From Flavobacterium daejeonense DSM 17708 (GTDB taxonomy: Bacteria > Bacteroidota > Bacteroidia > Flavobacteriales > Flavobacteriaceae): a stretch of 64,000 nt of DNA. Of the stretch, positions 46,759 to 55,459 are shown one piece after another. A model generated the notes under the pieces. It saw only the letters and a program-made list of their open reading frames with translations, did no database searches and was not told the origin of the DNA. The position numbers were made by a program, and so were the translations under genes. The stretch lies in NCBI RefSeq assembly GCF_000425425.1, contig NZ_AUDK01000005.1:62001-126000 (forward strand), given 5' to 3'. Position 1 is the first letter of the stretch; every line of letters starts with the position of its first letter.

Positions 46759-48000
46759 TTATTCATAACGCAACGCCTCAATTGGGTCTAACATCGCAGC
46801 TTTGATAGCAGGATAAGAACCGGAAACGATAGCAACGACAAAACTGGTTAAAAAAGCTGCCATAATAGCCTGCCAGGGAATGACAAAAACAAAACTGAGT
46901 GCTGATGCAATTCCGAAACCGATAAGAATTCCAAAAACAATTCCGGCGAGTCCGCCTAATTGACCAATAAGCAAAGTTTCAATAAAAAACTGAATGGCGA
47001 TAGTTGAACGTTTAGCACCTAAGGCTTTTCGAACGCCAATTTCTCTAGTGCGTTCGGTAACCGAAACAATCATAATATTCATCAAAGCAATTGATGAACC
47101 TAAAATGGTGATGATTCCGATAACCCAGGATGCCCAGCCTAAATATTGGGTGATACTGAGGATTCTGTTGATTAAATCGTCACTTCTTACTACGGAAAAA
47201 TTATTTTCTTTTACAGGACTTAGTTTTCTAATGCGGCGCATGCTGCTGATGGCTTCGTCTATGGCGTGATCTAAAAAATCTTTGTTGTTGACCATGACAC
47301 TGACGCTGTAATTGATGTTAGGGGAGGTGAATAAAGAGCGAGCCAACTGAATAGGGATTAAAACTCTTAAATCCTGGCTGTTGCCAAAAGTGGAGCCTTT
47401 TTCCTTTAAAACGCCAATGACTTTAAAACGTGCGCCACGAATGGAAATGATTTTGTTGATAGGGTTCACGTTTTTCAGAATTCCTTTCAAAAAGTCCGAA
47501 CCTACGACACAAACATAGTTGTTATTGCTAATGTCGAAATTATTAAAGTTGCGTCCTGTGCTGGTTTCCAGTCCTGAATTGGTTACAAAATATTCATCCA
47601 CTCCCAAAACGGAAATCTCCGGATCAGTTTTTTCGTCTTCAAATTTTACTTCGGCAGTAGAAGTAGCTCTGAAGGAAAGTGAGGTTTGCGCCAGAGGAAA
47701 ATTGTATTTGTTTTTGAAAGCAACTGCTTCGGGATAAGAAATTATTGGGTTAATTACAGTGCGTTCCTCGCCGCCATGTCTTTTTATGGTATTTTCGTAG
47801 CGATTAATATTAAAAGTATTCGCGCCCATCGAGGCAAAATCAGAGGAAATAGTGTTTTCCAAAGCCGAAACTACAGTTAGAATTCCTACTAAGGCTGTAA
47901 TTCCAATAGCAATAATGACGATGGTTAGTGTCGTTCTTAGAATTTGGGTTTTTATGGATCCCAAAGCTATTTTGATATTTTCTTTTAAGAGGTTGCTCAT
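46759..48000 (-). CDS. MacB/FtsX-type ABC transporter permease
   Basis: The 413-residue protein has the MacB-PCD plus FtsX arrangement: an N-terminal membrane helix (TLTIVIIAIGITALVGILTV), a large periplasmic domain (about residues 45-270) and three C-terminal helices. The sequence between the helices includes SVTERTREIGVRKALGAKRSTI. Such permeases export peptides, antibiotics or lipoproteins, or act as mechanotransducers. No ATPase gene is next to it, so its partner must be elsewhere. The ATG at 48000 is taken instead of the GTG one codon upstream. Confidence 0.9.
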   Translation of the reverse strand: MSNLLKENIKIALGSIKTQILRTTLTIVIIAIGITALVGILTVVSALENTISSDFASMGANTFNINRYENTIKRHGGEERTVINPIISYPEAVAFKNKYNFPLAQTSLSFRATSTAEVKFEDEKTDPEISVLGVDEYFVTNSGLETSTGRNFNNFDISNNNYVCVVGSDFLKGILKNVNPINKIISIRGARFKVIGVLKEKGSTFGNSQDLRVLIPIQLARSLFTSPNINYSVSVMVNNKDFLDHAIDEAISSMRRIRKLSPVKENNFSVVRSDDLINRILSITQYLGWASWVIGIITILGSSIALMNIMIVSVTERTREIGVRKALGAKRSTIAIQFFIETLLIGQLGGLAGIVFGILIGFGIASALSFVFVIPWQAIMAAFLTSFVVAIVSGSYPAIKAAMLDPIEALRYE

Positions 48001-48110
48001 CACGATAGTTTGATACGAAAATACAATTTTTGACAGAAGTTTGTTTTCGAGGCTGCTTATTTATTTTAAAAATAAGATATTTGCAGCGCGAAATGAGATG
48101 ATAAGAGATG

Positions 48111-48167
48111 GAAGTTGGGAGATTGAAGAAGGAAGACGAATGTTTTTAACTTCCAGCTCCCAACTTC
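48111..48167. repeat. GAAGTTGGGAG / CTCCCAACTTC inverted repeat before hisS
   Basis: Eleven bases (48111-48121) are exactly complementary to 48157-48167. The word CTCCCAACTT is repeated at 48171-48180 and AACTTC/AACTTG words continue to the hisS start. The region looks like a degenerate dispersed repeat rather than a promoter. Confidence 0.45.
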
Positions 48168-48202
48168 TAACTCCCAACTTAAAAAACTTCTAACTTGTAA
48201 CA

Positions 48203-49573
48203 ATGGCATCAAAACCAAGTATTCCTAAAGGAACCAGAGATTTTTCACCGGCTGAGGTGGCTAAACGTCAATATATTATTCAAACGATAAAAGCTGATTT
48301 TGAAAAGTTTGGTTTTCAACCAATTGAAACGCCTTCGTTTGAAAATTCAGAAACCCTGATGGGAAAATACGGGGAAGAAGGAGATCGATTGATTTTTAAA
48401 ATATTGAATTCCGGAGATTATTTGGCGAAAGCCAATGGTGTTTATTTAGAAGCTAAAGATAGTACGAAATTAACTTCCAGTATTTCCGAAAAAGCATTGC
48501 GCTATGATTTGACGGTGCCGTTTGCGCGTTATGTGGTGCAACATCAAAACGAAATTGAATTTCCATTTAAAAGATACCAAATCCAACCGGTTTGGCGTGC
48601 CGACCGTCCGCAAAAAGGGCGTTTCAGGGAATTTTTTCAGTGTGATGCCGATGTGGTAGGTTCTAAGTCGTTATGGCAGGAAGTCGAATTGGTACAATTA
48701 TATGATACTGTTTTTACGTCATTAGGTTTGAACGGAGTGACGGTAAAAATCAACAACCGTAAAATTTTATCCGGAATTGCTGAAGTAATCGGTGCTTCGG
48801 AGAAACTGATTGATTTCACGGTAGCTTTAGATAAGTTGGATAAAATTGGTGAAGACGGTGTTAAAAAAGAAATGATTGAAAAAGGAATTTCGGAAGACGC
48901 TATTGTTAAAGTACAGCCGCTTTTCAATTTTACGGGAAGTATTTCGGAGAAAATTGAAAAATTATCGCAGCTTTTAGCTACTTCTGAAGAAGGAATGAAA
49001 GGGGTAGAAGAGTTGCGTTTTATTTGTGACAAGGTGACTGATTTAGGTTTGTCAACGGCAATTTTAGATTTGGATGTGACTTTGGCACGTGGATTAAATT
49101 ATTATACCGGAGCTATTTTTGAAGTTGCTGCACCAAAAGGTGTGGCTATGGGATCTATTGGCGGCGGTGGAAGATACGATGATTTGACCGGGATTTTTGG
49201 TTTAAAAAATATGAGTGGCGTGGGGATTTCTTTTGGGTTAGACCGTATTTATCTGGTAATTGAAGAGTTGAATTTGTTCCCGGAAACAGTAATGGCAAGT
49301 TCTAAAGCTTTGTTTGTGAATTATGGAGATGTGGAGGCTTTTTATGCTCTGCAGGCTATTAAAAAATTAAGGGCAGCCGGAATAAAAGTGGAGTTGTATC
49401 CGGATAAAGCAAAGGTGGGAAAACAATTTCAGTATGCTGATAAACGCAATATTCCTTTTGCAGTGGTAATAGGTGGTGAAGAAATGAATTCGAATACCTA
49501 TTCACTTAAAAATTTAGTCTCGGGGGAACAAATTAACCTGGATTTTGAAGGTTTAAAGCAAGCTTTGAGCTAA
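48203..49573 (+). CDS. hisS: Histidyl-tRNA synthetase
   Basis: HisRS charges tRNA-His. The 456-residue class II enzyme has the PKGTRDFSP start, motif 2 ([31 protein letters not shown]) and the histidine-binding signatures [15 protein letters not shown] and [11 protein letters not shown]. The anticodon-binding domain ([41 protein letters not shown]) is present. Its length is at the upper end for the bacterial family. A terminator follows at 49595-49628. Confidence 0.97.
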   Translation: MASKPSIPKGTRDFSPAEVAKRQYIIQTIKADFEKFGFQPIETPSFENSETLMGKYGEEGDRLIFKILNSGDYLAKANGVYLEAKDSTKLTSSISEKALRYDLTVPFARYVVQHQNEIEFPFKRYQIQPVWRADRPQKGRFREFFQCDADVVGSKSLWQEVELVQLYDTVFTSLGLNGVTVKINNRKILSGIAEVIGASEKLIDFTVALDKLDKIGEDGVKKEMIEKGISEDAIVKVQPLFNFTGSISEKIEKLSQLLATSEEGMKGVEELRFICDKVTDLGLSTAILDLDVTLARGLNYYTGAIFEVAAPKGVAMGSIGGGGRYDDLTGIFGLKNMSGVGISFGLDRIYLVIEELNLFPETVMASSKALFVNYGDVEAFYALQAIKKLRAAGIKVELYPDKAKVGKQFQYADKRNIPFAVVIGGEEMNSNTYSLKNLVSGEQINLDFEGLKQALS

Positions 49574-49594
49574 TTCGGGAAAGTAGCAAAATAT

Positions 49595-49628
49595 AAAAAA
49601 AGCTTTGTCGGTAAGACAAAGCTTTTTT
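49595..49628 (+). terminator. Terminator after hisS
   Basis: AAAAAAGCTTTGTC pairs exactly with GACAAAGCTTTTTT around a GGTAA loop. The A/T tracts on both sides make a strong, possibly bidirectional terminator. The rest of the gap up to 49850 shows only AT-rich sequence. Confidence 0.9.
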
Positions 49629-49850
49629 TAATATAAATAATCGCGAATTAATAATTGTTTAGAAATCAACCCTGATTTTGGTCTTAATTTGAGGAGAAAA
49701 CCAGCGTTAGATTAGAACCTAATCGCAAACATATAGAAAGTATTTCAAATTTTCATTAAAAATTCATTAAAATTTTAATTTAAAGGTTGAAAAAAGTAAA
49801 TACAGAAAAAATAAGGCTGGAAAAATAGCTATTAAGAAAAAGAGTGACAA

Positions 49851-49883
49851 TTTGGCATTTAGTGCGCTTTGGCAGTACTTTTG
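49851..49883 (+). promoter_or_regulatory. Promoter of grpE-dnaJ
   Basis: TTTG at 49851-49854, a 21-bp spacer and TACTTTTG at 49876-49883 give a full Bacteroidota promoter. Overlapping it, TTGGCA-N7-GCGC has the GG/GC spacing of a sigma54 site but lacks the TTGC of the -12 element, so only the first reading is supported. Confidence 0.6.
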
Positions 49884-49905
49884 CTATCCAAAGGAAAGTG
49901 TAAAA

Positions 49906-50484
49906 ATGAAGTTTAAGAATATTTTTAAAAATAAAGGGAATATGAGTACTGAGAATACAGAAATCGATAAAGAAATGGATGAAGTAACGATGGAAAACAA
50001 GGCAGGCGAAGAGCAGGCAGTTACTGAGGAGTTAAGTGCCGAGGAGCAATTAGCGAAGGACTTAGCAGATGAAAAAGATAAATATTTACGATTATTTGCT
50101 GAATTTGAAAACTACAAAAGAAGAACTTCAAAAGAACGTGTAGAGTTATTTAAAACTGCCAATCAGGAAGTTTTGTTAGCGATGTTGCCAATTTTAGATG
50201 ATTTTGACAGAGCATTGGTTGAAATCGCAAAATTAGAAGACGAAACTTTTACAAAAGGAGTGGAGTTGATTCATGATAAATTAAAAAACACCTTGAATTC
50301 TAAAGGATTGGAATTAGTGGATGTGAAAGTAGGAGATGCTTTTGATGCTGATTTTGCGGAAGCAATTACTCAAATTCCGGCTCCATCGGATGATTTGAAA
50401 GGAAAAATTGTTGATGTTCTTGAAAAAGGATACAAACTAGGGGATAAAATTATTCGTTTTCCAAAGGTAGTTATTGGACAATAA
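49906..50484 (+). CDS. grpE: Nucleotide exchange factor GrpE
   Basis: GrpE releases ADP from DnaK in the heat-shock chaperone cycle. The 192-residue protein has an acidic, disordered N-terminus, the long coiled-coil helix (AEEQLAKDLADEKDKYLRLFAEFENYKRRTSKER) and the C-terminal beta domain. Its signature is GDKIIRFPKVVIGQ. The start at 49906 is used. An upstream reading from 49852 lies inside the promoter, and 49942 is an alternative Met. dnaJ follows 53 bp later, and dnaK is not within the window. Confidence 0.94.
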   Translation: MKFKNIFKNKGNMSTENTEIDKEMDEVTMENKAGEEQAVTEELSAEEQLAKDLADEKDKYLRLFAEFENYKRRTSKERVELFKTANQEVLLAMLPILDDFDRALVEIAKLEDETFTKGVELIHDKLKNTLNSKGLELVDVKVGDAFDADFAEAITQIPAPSDDLKGKIVDVLEKGYKLGDKIIRFPKVVIGQ

Positions 50485-50537
50485 TTAAGCCGGTTTTGTG
50501 GCGATACAAAACAGTGCTTTTTTAAAAATAAATACAA

Positions 50538-51650
50538 ATGAAAAAAGATTTTTACGAGATATTAGGTGTTTCCAAAAGTGCAGATGCTTCTGCAATTAAG
50601 AAAGCCTACAGAAAGAAAGCTATTGAATTTCATCCTGATAAAAATCCCGGAGATAAAGTTGCTGAAGAAAAATTTAAGGAAGCAGCTGAAGCTTATGAGG
50701 TTTTAGGGGATCCTGACAAAAAAGCAAAGTATGACCAATTTGGACATCAGGCTTTTGACGGTTCCGGAGGTTTTGGAGGTCATCACATGAATATGGATGA
50801 TATCTTTAGTCAGTTTGGCGATATTTTCGGTGGTGGTTTTGGCGGTTTCGGTGGCGGCGGAAGTCGTGGCGGAGTACGTCGTCCAAAAGGAAGTAATTTG
50901 CGTATCAAAGTCAAATTGACTTTGGAGGAAATTGCCAATGGAGTAGAGAAAAAAGTAAAAGTAAAGCGTAAAGTTCAGGCTCCCGGAGTTTCTTATAAAA
51001 CCTGTTCTACCTGTAACGGACAGGGTCAGGTAATGCGTGTTACCAATACGATTTTAGGAAGAATGCAATCGGCAACTACTTGTCCTTCTTGTGGTGGTAG
51101 CGGGCAAATTTTAGATAAAAAACCTTCTCAAGCTGATACGCAGGGAATGATTGTAGAAGACGAAACGGTTTCTATAAAAATTCCTGCCGGAGTTGTTGAC
51201 GGAATGCAATTGAAAGTTTCTAATAAAGGAAACGATGCGCCGGGAAGTAATAGTGTTCCTGGTGATTTGATTGTGGCCATTGAAGAATTAGAACATGAAT
51301 TCCTGAAACGTGAAGGGGAAAATCTGCATTACGATTTGTATATCAGTTTCCCGGAAGCAATTTTAGGGGTTTCTAAAGATATTGATGCGGTAAATGGTAA
51401 GGTGAGAATCAAATTAGAAGAAGGCATTCAATCCGGAAAAATTCTTCGTTTGAAAGGAAAAGGAATTCCAAGTATCAATGGTTACGGAAGCGGAGATTTG
51501 TTAGTGCATGTAAATGTTTGGACACCAAAAACATTGAATAAAGAACAGAAACAATTCTTTGAGAAAAATCTTGAAGATGAAAATTTCTCGCCAAGTCCTG
51601 AAAAATCAGATAAATCATTTTTTGAAAAAGTAAAAGATATGTTTTCTTAA
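50538..51650 (+). CDS. dnaJ: Chaperone DnaJ
   Basis: DnaJ delivers unfolded proteins to DnaK and stimulates its ATPase. The 370-residue protein has the J-domain with HPD at residues 32-34, a Gly/Phe-rich linker (about 75-112) and the C-terminal substrate-binding domains. The zinc region carries only two CxxCxGxG units, C156STCNGQG and C182PSCGGSG, instead of the usual four. The missing pair has been replaced by VMRVTNTILGRMQSATT. This is a clean in-frame feature, and as far as I recall it occurs in related flavobacteria. Confidence 0.96.
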   Translation: MKKDFYEILGVSKSADASAIKKAYRKKAIEFHPDKNPGDKVAEEKFKEAAEAYEVLGDPDKKAKYDQFGHQAFDGSGGFGGHHMNMDDIFSQFGDIFGGGFGGFGGGGSRGGVRRPKGSNLRIKVKLTLEEIANGVEKKVKVKRKVQAPGVSYKTCSTCNGQGQVMRVTNTILGRMQSATTCPSCGGSGQILDKKPSQADTQGMIVEDETVSIKIPAGVVDGMQLKVSNKGNDAPGSNSVPGDLIVAIEELEHEFLKREGENLHYDLYISFPEAILGVSKDIDAVNGKVRIKLEEGIQSGKILRLKGKGIPSINGYGSGDLLVHVNVWTPKTLNKEQKQFFEKNLEDENFSPSPEKSDKSFFEKVKDMFS

Positions 51651-51680
51651 ACTTTTTAAATAAGTTGAAATATAGATTCA

Positions 51681-51717
51681 AAAACCCATCTTCAGATTTT
51701 GAAAGATGGGTTTTTTT
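51681..51717 (+). terminator. Terminator after dnaJ
   Basis: AAAACCCATCTT pairs with AAGATGGGTTTT around a CAGATTTTGA-type loop and ends in a T-run. It closes the grpE-dnaJ operon. Confidence 0.9.
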
Positions 51718-51813
51718 ATGATACAATTATCGTCTATTTCGCTCCTAATTATTTACTTTTACAGCCGCAAGGTCAAAATGACCTAACTGAAGAAGAAAAT
51801 TCCAAAAATCAGT

Positions 51814-52743
51814 ATGAATACCTTATTAGAAGTCAATAAAATAGTTAAGCAATACGGAGATTATGTGGCACTTAACGAAGTTTCTTTGTCTGTTCCTAAA
51901 GGCAGTATTTATGGACTTTTAGGTCCTAATGGTGCCGGAAAAACTTCCCTTATTCGTATCATTAATCAAATTACGATGCCCGACAGCGGAGAGGTAATTT
52001 TGGATGGCGAAAAATTACAGCCTAAACATGTACAATATATTGGTTATTTGCCCGAAGAGCGAGGTTTGTACCAAAGTATGAAGGTGGGAGAGCAATGTTT
52101 GTATTTGGCTCAAATGAAAGGTTTATCAAAAGCTGAAGCCAAAAAACAACTGGAATATTGGTTTGACCGATTAGGAATTCAGGGTTGGTGGAACAAGAAA
52201 ATTCAGGAGCTTTCTAAAGGGATGGCGCAAAAAATCCAATTTGTAGTTTGTGTTTTGCATAAACCAAAATTGCTGATTTTTGACGAACCTTTTTCTGGTT
52301 TTGATCCCGTAAATGCCAATATCATTAAAGATGAAATTCTGGCTTTGAAGGAACAGGGTTCTACCATTATTTTCTCGACACATCGTATGGAAAGTGTGGA
52401 AGAATTATGTGATCACATTGCTTTGATTCATAAATCCAATAAATTGATTGAAGGAAAACTGGAAGACGTTAAAAGAGAACATAAAAGCAATAGTTATGAA
52501 GTGGGAATTCTGACCGAAAATGTTGAAGGTTTGATGTACGATATTACACAAAAATTCAAGGTGAGTCCGGCGCATTTTAAATCGCTGAACAACGAATTAA
52601 AATTGGAAATTCAAATAGGAAATGCACTGCCAAATGAATTGCTAAACGTTATTACACAACGCGGACAGTTGACTCATTTTGTAGAAAAAATCCCGAGTGT
52701 TCACGATATTTTTATTCAAACAGTAACTGAAAATAAAAATTAG
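51814..52743 (+). CDS. ABC transporter ATP-binding protein (NatA-like)
   Basis: The 309-residue ATPase has Walker A GPNGAGKTS (about residues 38-46), signature LSKGMAQKIQ (near 130), Walker B LLIFDEPFSGFDPVN and the H-loop STHRMES. The C-terminal extension is typical of ABC-2 export systems such as Na+ or antibiotic exporters. It is followed 78 bp later by the permease, so the pair forms one exporter. The substrate is unknown. Confidence 0.93.
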   Translation: MNTLLEVNKIVKQYGDYVALNEVSLSVPKGSIYGLLGPNGAGKTSLIRIINQITMPDSGEVILDGEKLQPKHVQYIGYLPEERGLYQSMKVGEQCLYLAQMKGLSKAEAKKQLEYWFDRLGIQGWWNKKIQELSKGMAQKIQFVVCVLHKPKLLIFDEPFSGFDPVNANIIKDEILALKEQGSTIIFSTHRMESVEELCDHIALIHKSNKLIEGKLEDVKREHKSNSYEVGILTENVEGLMYDITQKFKVSPAHFKSLNNELKLEIQIGNALPNELLNVITQRGQLTHFVEKIPSVHDIFIQTVTENKN

Positions 52744-52756
52744 ATTTCAGATTTCA

Positions 52757-52788
52757 GATTTTAGAGTGAAAACCTAAGATCTAAAATC
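52757..52788. repeat. GATTTTAGA/TCTAAAATC repeat between ABC genes
   Basis: GATTTTAGA (52757-52765) pairs with TCTAAAATC (52780-52788), and TCTAAAATC recurs at 52801-52809. Surrounding words (AGATTTCAGATTTCAG) fill the whole 78-bp gap. The same arms occur at 735-790 in the tRNA cluster. The hairpin could reduce read-through into the permease gene or stabilise the upstream mRNA. Confidence 0.55.
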
Positions 52789-52821
52789 TAAAGTCAGCAA
52801 TCTAAAATCTAAAATCAAGAA

Positions 52822-54138
52822 ATGAGTATTATATCATTAATTATAAAAAGAGAATTTTTTGCCAAAGTGCGCAACAAATCTTTTATTGTAATGACTTTTT
52901 TAAGTCCGCTGCTGTTTGTGGCGATAGCGGTGATTGTAGGATATTTAAGTTCTATAAAACCGGATGTAAAACGGGTAGCCATTCACGATGAAACCGGATT
53001 ATTTGTACATGATTTTATGGTTCAGAATAAAGAAGAGGAAAGCTATAAATATTTGGATTTATCGCAAATTGACAGTCAGTATTTAAAAGACAGTATTACA
53101 AATAACGGTTACGAAGGGATTTTAGTAATTCCTAAAACGGAGGATGTAAGCGAATTAGAGCATAAAATCGAGTTTATTTCAAACAGCAGTCCGAGTGTTT
53201 CTTTTATCGAAAATACTCAGGATATTATTGCTAAAAAGATAACCAAAATCAATCTGGAAAACGCGCATTTGGATACTCTGTCAATCAAAAAAGCGCAGGC
53301 ACACGTAAATATTGCCATTGCTAAAACTTCCGGGGAACAGGGTGTAAAAGGGTTGAATGAAGCTAAAATAGCTATCGGAGGCGCTTTTGGTTACCTGATT
53401 ATGATGTTTATTATCATTTATGGAAATATGGTCATGCGTTCGGTAATTGAAGAGAAAACCAATCGAATTATTGAGATTATTATTTCTTCGGTGAAACCTT
53501 TCCAACTGATGATTGGAAAAATTATTGGTACATCATTAGCCGGAATTTTACAATTTAGTATTTGGGTCGTTATCGGACTTTCGTTAATGTTTGCCAGTTC
53601 GGTATTTTTAGGAGTCAATGTTGGTGCGACCGCTCATTTACCTGCTGAAGTTATGGCACATTCGCAAACTGAATTTGCAGGAACAGCTCAAATGTATCTT
53701 CTGGAATTGTGGAATTTACCCATTTCCGCTATTTTGATTGGTTTTGTGGTCTATTTCATTGGAGGTTACTTTTTATACAGTTCGTTTTATGCAGCGATTG
53801 GTGCTGCGGTGGACAATCAAACCGATTCGCAACAGTTTCTTTTACCGGTTATAATGCCTTTAATGCTGAGTGTTTATGTTGGTTTTTTTAGTGTGATTAA
53901 TGATCCGAATAGTAGTATTGCAGTAGCTTTTTCCATATTTCCGCTTACTTCGCCTATTGTGATGCTTATGCGAATTCCTTTTGGTGTTCCGCTTTGGCAA
54001 ATAGCCGTTTCGATGTTGTTGCTTTTTGGAACTTTTTTATTGGTAGTTTGGTTTGCCGCTAAAATTTACCGGGTAGGAATTTTAATGTATGGGAAAAAGC
54101 CAAGCTGGAAAGAGTTGTTCCGATGGTTAAAATATTGA
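52822..54138 (+). CDS. ABC-2 type transporter permease (NatB-like)
   Basis: The 438-residue membrane protein begins with a cytoplasmic tail and a first helix (FLSPLLFVAIAVIVGYLS). A roughly 150-residue extracytoplasmic domain follows. Five or six more helices lie in the C-terminal half (AFGYLIMMFIIIYGNMVMRSV, LAGILQFSIWVVIGLSLMFA, AILIGFVVYFIGGYFLYSSF, LFGTFLLVVWFAAKI). VMRSVIEEKTNRIIEIIISSVKP is the NatB-family signature. It works with the preceding ATPase. Confidence 0.92.
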   Translation: MSIISLIIKREFFAKVRNKSFIVMTFLSPLLFVAIAVIVGYLSSIKPDVKRVAIHDETGLFVHDFMVQNKEEESYKYLDLSQIDSQYLKDSITNNGYEGILVIPKTEDVSELEHKIEFISNSSPSVSFIENTQDIIAKKITKINLENAHLDTLSIKKAQAHVNIAIAKTSGEQGVKGLNEAKIAIGGAFGYLIMMFIIIYGNMVMRSVIEEKTNRIIEIIISSVKPFQLMIGKIIGTSLAGILQFSIWVVIGLSLMFASSVFLGVNVGATAHLPAEVMAHSQTEFAGTAQMYLLELWNLPISAILIGFVVYFIGGYFLYSSFYAAIGAAVDNQTDSQQFLLPVIMPLMLSVYVGFFSVINDPNSSIAVAFSIFPLTSPIVMLMRIPFGVPLWQIAVSMLLLFGTFLLVVWFAAKIYRVGILMYGKKPSWKELFRWLKY

Positions 54139-54177
54139 TAAAAAAGAATCTGTCTAAGTCAAAGCTTAAAAACTTTG

Positions 54178-54185
54178 TAACTTTG
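54178..54185 (+). promoter_or_regulatory. TAnnTTTG element before the response regulator
   Basis: TAACTTTG matches the -7 consensus 25 bp before the ATG at 54211. No -33 element is apparent, so the gene may also be read through from the ABC operon. Confidence 0.4.
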
Positions 54186-54210
54186 GATTTATCTCAAAAA
54201 AAAATAAATT

Positions 54211-55374
54211 ATGTCCAAAATATTATTAATCGAAGACGAAGCTGCTATTCGAAGAGTACTTTCAAAAATTCTTTCAGAAGAAAATGATAGTTATCAGGTG
54301 GAAGAAGCAGAGGATGGCGTTTCGGGTTTGGAAAAAATTAAAAATAACGATTACGACTTGGTAATTTGCGATATCAAAATGCCTAAAATGGATGGTGTCG
54401 AGTTGTTGGAAGAAGTCAAAAAAATAAAAGTCGAAATCCCTATAGTTATGATTTCAGGTCATGGCGATATGGAAACGGCAATTCAGGCGATGCGTTTAGG
54501 TGCTTTTGATTATATATCGAAACCGCCGGATTTGAATCGTTTGCTGAATACGGTTCGCAATGCTTTGGACAGAAAACAATTGGTCGTTGAGAATAAAATT
54601 CTGAAGAAAAAAGTCAGTAAAAACTACGAGATGATTGGCGAAAGCGAAGCTATCAATCATATCAAAGTGATGATTGACAAAGTGGCGCAAACAGAAGCCC
54701 GTGTTTTGGTTACGGGACCCAACGGAACCGGGAAAGAATTAGTCGCGCATCAATTGCATGAAAAAAGCGAGCGTGCTGCTTTTCCTTTAATTGAGGTAAA
54801 CTGTGCGGCCATTCCTTCGGAATTGATCGAAAGTGAATTGTTCGGACATGTAAAAGGTGCTTTTACTTCGGCGGTGAAAGATCGCGCCGGAAAATTTGAA
54901 GCGGCCGACAAGGGAACCATCTTCTTGGATGAAATCGGGGATATGAGTCTTTCGGCCCAAGCCAAAGTACTGCGTGCTTTGCAGGAAAATATTATTACTC
55001 GTGTAGGAGCTGACAAAGACATCAAAGTCGATGTGCGTGTGGTGGCGGCGACCAATAAAGATTTGAAAAAAGAAATCGAAGAGGGGCGATTCCGTGAGGA
55101 TTTGTACCATCGTTTGGCGGTAATTTTAATCAAAGTGCCATCGTTGAATGACAGACGTGAGGATATTCCGTTGTTAGTGAGTCATTTTGCCGAAAAAATT
55201 GCTTCGGAGCAGGGAACAGCCGTGAAGAAATTTACCGATGATGCCATCAAATTGTTGCAGGAATACGACTGGACAGGTAATATTCGTGAATTGCGCAACG
55301 TGGTGGAACGCTTGATTATCCTTGGCGGAAGCCAAATTTCAGAGAATGATGTGAAGCTGTTTGCATCAAAATAA
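54211..55374 (+). CDS. Sigma54-type response regulator without DNA-binding domain
   Basis: The 387-residue protein has a receiver domain (residues 1-120, phosphoacceptor Asp54 in VICDIKMPKMDG, Thr/Lys switch residues in ISGHGD and ISKPPD) and an AAA+ domain. The AAA+ part has Walker A TGPNGTGKE (168-176) and Walker B TIFLDEIGDM (236-245). The sigma54-contact loop reads GAFTSA (216-221) rather than GAFTGA. The protein ends 13 residues after the AAA+ lid, so the Fis-type helix-turn-helix usual for NtrC relatives is missing. No histidine kinase is adjacent. Confidence 0.9.
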   Translation: MSKILLIEDEAAIRRVLSKILSEENDSYQVEEAEDGVSGLEKIKNNDYDLVICDIKMPKMDGVELLEEVKKIKVEIPIVMISGHGDMETAIQAMRLGAFDYISKPPDLNRLLNTVRNALDRKQLVVENKILKKKVSKNYEMIGESEAINHIKVMIDKVAQTEARVLVTGPNGTGKELVAHQLHEKSERAAFPLIEVNCAAIPSELIESELFGHVKGAFTSAVKDRAGKFEAADKGTIFLDEIGDMSLSAQAKVLRALQENIITRVGADKDIKVDVRVVAATNKDLKKEIEEGRFREDLYHRLAVILIKVPSLNDRREDIPLLVSHFAEKIASEQGTAVKKFTDDAIKLLQEYDWTGNIRELRNVVERLIILGGSQISENDVKLFASK

Positions 55375-55387
55375 TTAAATAATTTAA

Positions 55388-55452
55388 AGATTGAATGATT
55401 TAAAAATTAGGTGCTAATCTTTTAATTTTTCAATTTTTTAATCTTTCAATCT
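55388..55452. repeat. AT-rich inverted repeat between response regulator and pseudo-helicase
   Basis: AGATTGAA at 55388-55395 pairs with TTCAATCT at 55445-55452, and an inner AATTAG/CTAAT stem closes a GTG loop. Words such as TTTAATCTTTCAATC repeat inside. It lacks a clear T-tract at the end and resembles the other dispersed flavobacterial hairpins. Confidence 0.45.
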
Positions 55453-55459
55453 CATTTGA

